Origin: Symbiodinium natans
Taxonomy: Eukaryota; Sar; Dinophyceae; Suessiales; Symbiodiniaceae
Direction: 5' to 3'
NCBI GenBank assembly: GCA_905221605.1
Contig: CAJNDS010001075.1
Location: forward strand, 1 to 36,431
DNA: 36,431 nt
Below are positions 1 to 8,370 of this stretch, piece after piece. Numbering within the stretch: position 1 is the stretch's first letter; the number at the start of each line of letters is the position of its first letter. The notes under the pieces were generated by a model. That model was not told where the DNA came from. It was given only the letters and a program-made list of their open reading frames with translations, and made no database searches. The translations under genes and the position numbers were made by a program.

Positions 1-1476
1 TGTCTTGGAAGTGGTGCCCCCGCACTAAGATGTACGGTTTGTTGCCGGTGTCTTGGTCTCGAAGTGGTGCCCCAGCACTAAGATGTACGATTTGATGCCG
101 GTGTCTTGGTCTCGAAAAGGTGCCCCAGCACTAAGATGAACGATTTGTTGCCGGTGTCTTGGTCTCGAAGTGGTGCCCCAGCACTAAGATGTACGATTTG
201 TTGCCGGTGTCTTGATCTTGACAGCACTAAGATGTACGATTTGTTGCCGGTGTCTTGGTCTCGAAGTGGTGCCCCAGTACTAAGATGCACGATTTGTTGC
301 CGGTGTCTTGGTCTCGAAGTGGTGCCCCAGCACTAAGATGTACGATTTGTTGCCGGTGTCTTGGTCTCGACAGCACTAAGATGTACGATTTGTTGCCGGT
401 GTCTTGGTCTCGAAGTGGTGCCCCAGCACTAAGATGTACGATTTGTTGCCGGTGTCTTGGTCTCGAAGTGGTGCCCCAGCACTAAGATGTACGATTTGTT
501 GATGGTGTCTTGGTCTCGCGGTGGTGGCCCAGCACGAAGATGTACGATTTGTTGCCGGGGTCTTGGTCTGTTGGTGGTGTCTTGGTCTCGAAGTGGTGCC
601 CCAGCACTAAAATGTACGATTTGTTGCCGCTGTCTTGGTCTCGGAGCGATGCCCCAGAATTAAGATGTATGATTTTTTCGGTGTTTGTCTCGACGTGGTG
701 CCCCAGCACTGAGATGTACGATTTATTGACGGTGTCTTGCAAGTGGTGCCCCCGCACTAAGATGTACGGTTTGTTGTCGGTGTCTTGGTCTCGAAGTGGT
801 GCCCCAGCACGAAGATGTACGATTTGTTGCCGGTGTCTTGGTCTCTAAGTGGTGCCCCAACACTAAGATGTACGTTTTGTTGCTGGTGTCTTCGAAGTGG
901 TGCCCCAACACTAAGATGTATAATTTGTTGCCGGTGTCTTGGTCTCGAAGTGGTGCCCCAGCACTAAGATGTACGATTTGGTGATGGTATCTTGGTCTCG
1001 AAGTGGTGGCCCGGCACTAAGATGTACGTTTTGTTGCCGGTGTCTTCGAAGTGGTGCCCCAGCACTAAGATGTACGATTTGTTGCCGGTGTCTTGGTCTC
1101 GAAGTGGCACCCCAGCACGAAGATGTACGATTTGTTGCCGGTGTCTTGGTCTCGAAGTGGTGCCCCAGCACTAAGATGTACGATTTGTTGCCGGTGTCTT
1201 GGTCTCGAAGTGGTGCCCCAGCACGAAGATGTACGTTTTGTTGCTGGTGTCTTCGAAGTGGTGCCCCAGCACTAAGATGTACAATTTGTTGCCGGTGTCT
1301 TGGTCTCGAAGTGGTGCCCCAGCACTAAGATGTACGATTTGTTGCCGGTGTCTTGGTCTCGAAGTGGTGCCCCAGCACGAAGATGTATGTTTTGTTGCCG
1401 GTGTCTTCGAAGTGGTGCCCCAGCACTAAGATGTACGATTCGTTGCCGGTGTCTTGGTTTCGAAGTGGTGCCCCAG
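1..1476 (+). repeat. 53-bp satellite array, segment upstream of element A
   Basis: Head-to-tail copies of the 53-bp unit. Each unit starts TGTACGATTTG, continues TTGCCGGTG, then TCTTGGTCTCGAAG, then TGGTGCCCCAGCACTAAGA. Variants seen here include 48-bp units (e.g. 1023-1070) that lack five bases around GGTCTC and usually read TGTACGTTTT. There is a TTGATGG variant, a GGTGGCCCAGCAC variant, and a GGAGCGATGCCCCAGAATT variant near 640-665. From about 166 onward the segment is nearly identical to the DNA before element B (offset 19,447) and element C (a further 14,717). The first 165 bases match B at offset 19,319 instead, because B and C carry 128 bp that this copy lacks. No gene is seen. Every open frame is a reading of the repeat. 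Confidence 0.97.
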
Positions 1477-1486
1477 CACAAACATG
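1477..1486 (+). repeat. Target-site duplication, left of element A
   Basis: CACAAACATG lies immediately before the element and again immediately after it at 2391-2400. In uninterrupted units of the same variant (e.g. 4879-4888) the ten bases occur once and run straight into TACGATTTG. Confidence 0.9.
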
Positions 1487-1516
1487 GTGGCGGCGCCTGT
1501 AAGAGGCCGTGTGACT
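1487..1516 (+). repeat. Left terminal inverted repeat, element A
   Basis: The core GGCGCCTGTAAGAGGCCGTG matches the reverse complement of 2361-2390 at 25 of 30 aligned positions. The five mismatches are scattered rather than clustered. Confidence 0.88.
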
Positions 1517-1662
1517 GAACACATTCTGTGTTTACATTTTTCGTGTCGAGGGCTGAAAACCCAAGTAAAACACACATTTTCGTGATCACCGCAGCATTTG
1601 CAGGGCTCGAAAACACTGAAGGGTTAGGTCATTTTTTCGGAAAAATGCATTTTCGCTCGAAA

Positions 1663-1789
1663 GCTGATCGTGTTTTTTGTTGTTTTTTTTCCAGGGGGTC
1701 CTTTTTCTTGAAGTTTTGGACGCGTTTTTTGCTCGAATTTGCGCTCTCGCCTAGGCGCGGGCACGTTTTGCTCATTTCCCATGTTGAAC
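1663..1789 (+). repeat. Internal direct repeat r1 of the element
   Basis: Starts GATCGTGTTTTTTG and contains CCAGGGGGTC, a T-rich stretch and GCGCTCTCGCCTAGGCGCGG. It aligns over about 127 bp with 2043-2169, 378-380 bp downstream, with moderate divergence. The shared core holds the perfect 10-bp palindrome CGCCTAGGCG. A weaker third relative may lie at about 1798-1885, where GCTCTCGCC and AGCGCAGG recur. The equivalents in copies B and C are at +19,447 and a further +14,717. Confidence 0.75.
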
Positions 1790-2042
1790 TTTCAAATGGC
1801 GATTTTCGTTTCGGGAAGTTTTTTCTGCGTTATGGCTCCGGCAGTTCAGGTTCGAAATAGTGCTCTCGCCACAGCGCAGGAATGATTTTCTGGAATTGTG
1901 CTTTGGTTGTAACCCAACAGACTTGTGCACTGGATCCTGAAAGTGGCCTCAAGTTGATTCTTCTTCAGGCTTCAAGGTTCAAAGTTTAGGGTGCAGGTTT
2001 CAGGATTTGGGTTTGCACGGATTGGACTATTCTTTTGGGTTT

Positions 2043-2169
2043 AAGGATCGTTTGTTTGTTGTGTTTTTTCTAGGGGGTGTCGTTTTGAAGTTTCGGACAC
2101 ATTTTTTTGCTTGAAATTGCGCTCTCGCCTAGGCGCGGGCGCGTTTTACTTATAAACCCCGAATTAAAC
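2043..2169 (+). repeat. Internal direct repeat r2 of the element
   Basis: Second copy of the 127-bp motif. It keeps TAGGGGGTGTCG, the T-rich stretch and TTGCGCTCTCGCCTAGGCGC, then diverges at its 3' end. Divergence between r1 and r2 is far greater than between elements A, B and C. The internal duplication therefore predates amplification and probably the insertion itself. Confidence 0.75.
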
Positions 2170-2235
2170 AGCAAGGGTTTAGGCCTTTGGGTATTAGGGG
2201 TTCAGGCTTTGGAGTTGCAGGTGTGAAGTCCCAAG

Positions 2236-2243
2236 TCACGTGA
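2236..2243. other. TCACGTGA palindrome beside the poly-C tract
   Basis: A perfect 8-bp palindrome containing CACGTG lies 3 bp before the C tract in all three element copies (21683-21690 and 36400-36407 in B and C). CACGTG is the E-box/G-box core bound by many bHLH and bZIP proteins, but one occurrence in a satellite-borne element is not evidence of regulation. Confidence 0.4.
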
Positions 2244-2246
2244 TTA

Positions 2247-2339
2247 CCCCCCCCCCCCCCACCCCCCCCCCCCCCCCCCACCCCCCCCCCCCACCCCCCC
2301 CCCCAACCCCACCACCCCCCCCCCCCCCCCCCCCCACCC
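2247..2339 (+). repeat. Poly-C tract of element A, 93 bp
   Basis: Runs of C broken by single or double A residues. The corresponding tract in copy B is 34 bp, and the 59-bp difference exactly explains the change of offset between units I and II across this point. The complementary strand is a long G run, so this is a candidate for slippage, G-quadruplex or i-motif formation. Proline- or glycine-rich frames across it are artefacts. Length in raw sequence should be treated with caution because homopolymers are error-prone. Confidence 0.9.
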
Positions 2340-2360
2340 TGAGCCCCAGAAATTGTGGTT

Positions 2361-2390
2361 ACTCGCACGGCCTCTTAGAGGCGCCGTCTC
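2361..2390 (-). repeat. Right terminal inverted repeat, element A
   Basis: Contains CACGGCCTCTTAGAGGCGCC, the reverse complement of the left end apart from scattered mismatches. The satellite resumes directly after it with the duplicated CACAAACATG. Confidence 0.88.
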
Positions 2391-2400
2391 CACAAACATG
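2391..2400 (+). repeat. Target-site duplication, right of element A
   Basis: Second CACAAACATG. It continues as TACGATTTGTTGCCGG, completing the satellite unit that was split by the insertion. Confidence 0.9.
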
Positions 2401-5400
2401 TACGATTTGTTGCCGGTGTCTTGGTCTTGAAGTGGTGCCCCAGCACTAAGATGTACGATTTGTTGCCGGTGTCTTGGTCTCGAAGTGGTGCCCCAGCACG
2501 AAGATGTACGATTTGTTGATGGTGTCTTGGTCTCCAAGTGGTGGCCCAACACTAAGATGTATGTTTTTTTGCCGGTGTCTTGATTTCGAAGTGGCGCCCC
2601 ATCACTAAGAGATACGATTTGTTACCGGTGTCTTGGTCTCGAAGTGGTGCCCCAGCACTAAGATGTACGATTTGATGCCGGTGTCTTGGTCTCGAAGTGG
2701 TGGCCCAACACGAAGATGTGCGATTTGTTGTGTCTTGGTCTCGAAGAGGTGCCCCAGCACTAACATGTACGATTTGTTGCCGGTGTCTTGGTCTCGAAGT
2801 GGTGCCCCAGCACTAAGATGTACGATTTGTTGCCGGTGTCTTGCTCTCGAAGTGGTGCCCCAACACGAAGATGTACGATTTGTTGCGGGTGTCTTGCTCT
2901 CGATGTGGTACCCCAGCACGAAGATGTACGATTTGTTGCCGGTGTCTTGGTCTCGGAGCGATGCCCCAGCATTAAGATGTATGATTTGATTTGGGTGTCT
3001 TTGTCTCGAAGTGGTGCCGCAGCACTGAGATGTACGATTTGTTGCCGGTGTCTTGGAAGTGGTGCCCCCGCACTAAGATGTACGGTTTGTTGCCGGTGTC
3101 TTGGTCTCGAAGTGGTGCCCCAGCACTAAGATGTACGATTTGATGCCGGTGTCTTGGTCTCGAAGTGGTGCCCCAGCACTAAGATGTACGATTTGTTGCC
3201 AGTGTCTTGGTCTCGAAGTGACTTCCCAGCATTAAGATGTACGACTTGTTGCCGGTGTCTTGGTCTCGAAGTGGTGCCCCAGCACTAAGATGTACGTTTT
3301 GTTGCTGGTGTCTTCCAAGTGGTGCCCCAGCACTAAGATGTCCGATTTGTTGCCTGTGTCTTGGTCTCGAAGTGGTGCCCAGCACGAAGATGTACGATTA
3401 GTTGCTGGTGTCTTGGTGTCGAAGTCCCAGCACTAAGATGTACGATTTGTTGCCGGTGTCTTGGTCTCGAATTGGTGCCCCAACACAAACATGTACGATT
3501 TGTTGCCGGTGTCTTGGTCTCGAAGTGGTGCCCCAGCACTAAGATGTACGATTTGTTGCCGGTATCTTGGTCTCGAAGTGGTGGCCCAAGACTAAGATGT
3601 CGATGTGTTGCCGGTGTCTTAGTCTCGAAGTGGTGCCCCAGCACTAAGATGTCTTGGTATCGAAGTGGTGCCCCAAGACTAAGATGTACGATTTATTGCC
3701 GATGTCTTGGTCTCGAAGTGGTGGCACAGCACTAAGATGTACGTTTTGTTGCCGGTGTCTTCGAAGTGGTGCCCCAGCACTAAGATGTACAATTTGTTGC
3801 CGGTGTCTTGGTCTCGAAGTGGTGCCCCAGCACAAAGATGTACGATTTGTTGATGGTGTCTTGGTCTCGAAGTGGTGGCCCAGCACTAAGATGTACGATT
3901 TGTTGCCGGTGTCTTCGAAGTGGTGCCCCATCACTAAGATGTACGATTTGTTGATGGTGTCTTGGTCTCGCGGTGGTGGCCCAGCACGAAGATGTACGAT
4001 TTGTTGCCGGTGTCTTGGTCTGTTGGTGGTGTCTTGGTCTCGAAGTGGTGCCCCAACACTAAGATGTACGTTTTGTTGCTGGTTCTTCGAAGTGGTTCCC
4101 CAGCACTAAGATGTACAATTTGTTGCCGGTGTCTTCGAAGTGGTGCCCCAGCACTGAGATGTACGATTTGTTGATGGTGTCTTGGTCTCGCGGTGGTGGC
4201 CCAGCACGAAGATGTACGATTTGTTGCCGGTGTCTTGGCCTCGAAGTGGTGGCCCAGCACTAAGATGTACGTTTTGTTGCCGGTGTCTTCGAAGTGGTGC
4301 CCCAGCACTAAGATGTACGATTTGTTGCCGGTGTCTTGGTCTCGAAGTGGTACCCCAGCACGAAAATGTACGATTTGTTGCCGGTGTCTTGGTCTCGAAG
4401 TGGTGCCCCAGCACTCAGATGTAGGATTTGTTGCCGGTGTCTTGGTCTCGAAGTGGTGCCCCAACACTAAGATGTACGTTTTGTTGCTGGTGTCTTCGAA
4501 GTGGTGCCCCAGCACTAAGATGTACAATTTGTTGCCGGTGTCTTGGTCTCGAAGTGGTGCCCCAGCACAAAGATGTACGATTTGTTGATGGTGTCTTGGT
4601 CTCGAAGTGGTGGCCCAGCACTAAGATGTACGTTTTGTTGCCGGTGTCTTCGAAGTGGTGCCCCAGCACTGAGATGTACGGTTTTTTGCCGGTGTCTTGT
4701 TCTCGAAGTGGTGCCCCAGTACTAAGACGTACGATTTGTTGCCGGTGTCTTGGTCTCGAAGTGGTGCCCCAGCACTAAGATGTACGATTTGTTGCCGGTG
4801 TCTTGGTCTCGAAGTGGTGCCCCAGCACTAAGATGTACGATTTGTTGCCGGTGTCTTGGTTTCGAAGTGGTGCCCCAGCACAAACATGTACGATTTGTTG
4901 CCGGTGTCTTGGTCTTGAAGTGGTGCCCCAGCACTAAGATGTACGATTTGTTGCCGGTGTCTTGGTCTCGAAGTGGTGCCCCAGCACGAAGATGTACGAT
5001 TTGGTGATGGTGTCTTGGTCTCCAAGTGGTGGCCCAACACTAAGATGTACGATTTGTTGCCGGTGTCTTGATTTCGAAGTGGTGCCCCATCACTAAGAGA
5101 TACGATTTGTTACCGGTGTCTTGGTCTCGAAGTGGTGCCCCAGCACTAAGATGTACGATTTGATGCCGGTGTCTTGGTCTCGAAGTGGTGCCCCAACACA
5201 AAGATGAACGATTTGTTGATGGTGTCTTGGTCTCGAAGTGGTGGCCCAATACGAAGATGTGCGATTTGTTGCCGGTGTCTTGGTCTGTTGCCGGTGTCTT
5301 GGTCTCGAAGTGGTGCCCCAGCACTAAGATGTACGATTTATTGCCGGTGTCTTGGTCTCGAAGTGGTGGCACAGCACTAAGATGTACGTTTTGTTGCCGG

Positions 5401-8370
5401 TGTCTTCGAAGTGGTGCCCCCAGTACTAAGAGGTGCGATTTACTGCTGGTGTCTTGGTGTCGATGCCCCAGCACTAAGATGTACGATTTGTTGCCGGTGT
5501 CTTGGTCTCGAAGTGGTGCCCCAGCACTAAGATGTACGATTTGTTGATGGTGTCTTGGTCTCGCGGTGGTGGCCCAGCACGAAGATGTACGATTTGTTGC
5601 CGGTGTCTTGGTCTGTTGGTGGTGTCTTGGTCTCGAAGTGGTGCCCCAGCACTAAAATGTACGATTTGTTGCCGGTGCCTTGGTCTCGGAGCGATGCACC
5701 AGAATTAAGATGTATGATTTTTTCGGTGTGTTTGTCTCGAAGTGGTGCCCCAGCACGAAGATGTACAATTTGTTGCTGGTGTCTTGGTGTCGAAGTCCCA
5801 GCACTAAGATGTACGGTTTGTTGCCGGTGTCTTGGTCTCGAAGTGGTGCCCCAGCACTAAGATGTACGATTTGTTGCCGGTGTCTTTGTTCTGAAGTGGT
5901 GGCCCAGCACTAAGATGTACGGTTTGTTGCCGGTGTCTTGGTCTCGAAGTGGTGCCCCAGCACTAAGATGTACGATTTGTTGCCGGTGTGTTGGTCTCGA
6001 AGCGGTGGCCCAACACTAAGATGTACGTTTTGTTGCCGGTGTCTTCGAAGTGGTGCCCCAGCACTAAGATGTACGATTTGTTGCCGGTGTCTTGGTCTCG
6101 AAGTGGTACCCCAGCACGAAGATGTACGATTTGTTGCCGGTGTCTTGGTCTCGAAGTGGTGTCCCAGCACTGAGATGTACGATTTGTTGCCGGTGTCTTG
6201 GTCTCGAAGTGGTGCCCCAGTACTAAGACGTACGATTTGTTGCCGGTGTCTTGGTCTCGAAGCGGTGCCCCAGCACTAAGATGTACGATTTGTTGCCGGT
6301 GTCTTGGTCTCGACAGCACTAAGATGTACGATTTGTTGCCGGTGTCTTGGTTTCGAAGTGGTGCCCCAGCACAAACATGTACGATTTGTTGCCGGTGTCT
6401 TGGTCTCGAAGTGGTGCCCCAGCACGAAGATGTACGATTTGTTGATGGTGTCTTGGTCTCGAAGTGGTGCCCCAGCACGAAGATGTACGATTTGTTGATG
6501 GTGTCTTGGTCTCGAAGTGGTGGCCCAACACTAAGATGTATATTTTTTTGCCGGTGTCTTGATTTTGAAGTGGTGCCCCATTACTAAGAGATACGATTTG
6601 TTGCCGGTGTCTTGGTCTCGAAGTGGTGTCCCAGCACTAAGATGTACGATTTGTTACCGGTGTCTTGGTCTCGAAGTGGTGGCCCAACACGAAGATGTGC
6701 GATTTGTTGCCGGTGTCTTGGTCTGTTGCCGGTGTCTTGGTCTCGAAGTGGTGCCCCAGCACTAACATGTACGATTTGTTGCCGGTGTCTTGGTCTCGGA
6801 GCGATGCCCCAGCATTAAGATGTATGATTTGTTTGCGGTGTCTTTGACTCGAAGTGGTGCCCCAGCACTGAGATGTACGATTTGTTGCCGGTGTCTTGGT
6901 CTCGAAGTGGTGCCCCAGCACTAAGATGTACGATTTGTTACTGGTGTTTTGGTCTCGAAGTGGTGCCCCAGCACGAAGATTTACGATTTGTTGATGGTGT
7001 CTTGGTCTCGAAGTGGTGGCCCAGCACTAAGATGTACGATTTGTTGCCGGTGTCTTCGAAGTGGTGCCCCAGTTCTAAGATGTACGATTTGTTGCTGGTG
7101 TCGTGGTCTCGAAGCGGTGCCCCAGCACTAAGATGTACGATTTGTTGATGGTGTCTTGGTCTCGAAGTGGTGGCCCAACACTAAGATGTCGATGTGTTGC
7201 CGGTGTCTTGGTCTCGAAGTGGTGCCCCAGCACTAAGATGTACGATTTGTTGCCGGTGTCTTGGTCTCGAAGTGGTGCCCCAGAACAAACATGTACGATT
7301 TGTTGCCGGTGTCTTGGTCTCGAAGTGGTGCCCCAGTACTAAGATGCACGATTTGTTGCCGGTGTCTTGGTCTGTTGCCGGTGTCTTTGTTTCGAAGTGG
7401 TGCCCCAGCACTAAGATATACAATTTGTTGCCGGTGTCTTGGTCTCGGAGCGATGCCCCAGCATTGAGATGTATGATTTGTTTTGGGTGTCTTTGTCTCG
7501 AAGTGGTGCCGCAGCACTGAGATGTACGATTTGTTGCCGGTGTCTTGGAAGTGGTGCCCCCGCATTAAGATGTACGGTTTGTTGCCGGTGTCTTGGTCTC
7601 GAAGTGGTGCCCCAGCACTAAGATGTACGATTTGATGCCGGTGTCTTGGTCTCGAAGTGGCACTAAGATGTACGATTAGTTGCCAGTGTCTTGGTCTCGA
7701 AGTGACGCCCCAACATTAAGATGTACGACTTGTTGCCGGTGTCTTGGTCTCGAAGTGGTGCCCCAGCACTAAGATGTACGTTTTGTTGCTGGTGTCTTCC
7801 AAGTGGTGCCCCAGGACTAAGATGTGCGATTTGTTGCCTGTGTCTTGGTCTCGAAGTGGTGCCCAGCACCACGAAGATGTACGATTTGGTGTCGAAGTCC
7901 CAGCACTAAGATGTACGATTTGTTGCCGGTGTCTTGGTCTCGAAGTGGTGCCCCAGTAATAAGATGCACGATTTGTTGTTGGTGTCGTGGTCTGGAAGCG
8001 GTGCCCCAGCACTAAAATGTACGATTTGTTGCCGGTGTCTTGGTCTGGAAGTGGTGCCCCAGCACTAATATGAACGATTTGTTGCCGCTGTCTTGGTCTC
8101 GAAGTGGTGCCCCAGCACTAAGATGTACGATTTGTTGCCGGTGTCTTGGTCTCGAAGTGGTGCGCCAGCACGATTTGTTGCCGGTGTCTTGCTCTGTTGC
8201 CGGTGTCTTGGTCTCGAAGTGATGCCCCAGCAGTAAGATGTACGATTTGTTGCCGGTGTCTTGGTCTCGGAGCGATGCCCCAGCATTAAAATGTATGATT
8301 TGTTTACGGTGTCTTTGTCTCGAAGTGGTTCCCCAGCACTGAGATGTACGATTTGTTGCCGGTGTCTTGG
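2401..8370 (+). repeat. 53-bp satellite array after element A
   Basis: Continuous head-to-tail units, mostly 53 bp, with 48-bp forms (CTTCGAAG or CTTGGAAG in place of CTTGGTCTCGAAG) and 72-bp forms in which 19 bp (GTTGCCGGTGTCTTGGTCT) is doubled, e.g. 5258-5329. 4781-4833 matches the consensus exactly. Rare variants recur in the same order every few kilobases, such as CTAAGAGATACG near 2605, 5092 and 6589. This shows older, shorter higher-order repeats inside the large one. It corresponds to 21789-27793 at offset 19,388 and then 19,423. No gene, promoter or RNA gene is seen. Confidence 0.97.
4855..5110 (+). repeat. Empty-site paralogue of the element insertion
   Basis: This stretch carries the same run of rare variants as the two flanks of element A: GGTTTCGAAG before CACAAACATG, then GGTCTTGAAG, GGTCTCCAAG and CTAAGAGATACG in order. 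There is no element, and only one CACAAACATG (4879-4888). It shows what the target looked like before insertion. Its counterpart in unit II is at about 24243-24498. Confidence 0.8.

Larger units (their letters stand above)
1487..2390. mobile_element. Non-autonomous TIR DNA element, copy A (904 bp)
   Basis: Non-satellite DNA with imperfect 30-bp terminal inverted repeats (1487-1516 and 2361-2390, 25 of 30 positions matching when one is reversed). It is flanked by a 10-bp direct duplication of the satellite target. Similarity of the ends may continue inward another 15-20 bp with gaps. Inside are two related direct repeats (1663-1789 and 2043-2169), a G/T-rich stretch around 1965-2215 and a 93-bp C-rich tract (2247-2339). 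No transposase is visible; the longest plus-strand frame away from the C tract is 110 codons and matches nothing I know. A 9-11 bp duplication with GC-rich TIRs fits Mutator-like elements best, but the superfamily is an inference. Copies B and C differ by a few substitutions plus tract length, so they come from one insertion later duplicated. Confidence 0.85.

Noticed and set aside
1-1476. CRISPR array
   Set aside because: Units are contiguous 53-bp repeats with no unique spacers between them, and the context is not prokaryotic.
1528-1860. 110-codon plus-strand frame in the element, present in all three copies
   Set aside because: Conservation reflects recent duplication of the whole element. 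There is no recognisable domain, and the frame lies over T-rich and inverted-repeat DNA with no signs of a gene. The copies differ at one residue.
1487-2390. Element as LTR, LINE or SINE retrotransposon
   Set aside because: The ends are inverted rather than direct repeats. There is no poly-A tail, and the C tract is internal, about 20 bp inside the right TIR. The TIR plus 10-bp duplication fits a DNA transposon.
2240-2449. Proline-rich (plus) and glycine-rich (minus) frames
   Set aside because: Translation of the poly-C tract running into satellite.
4781-4833. CENP-B box in the satellite unit
   Set aside because: TTCG occurs in some variants, but the required A and CGGG at the right spacing are absent on both strands. 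A centromeric role cannot be claimed from the sequence.
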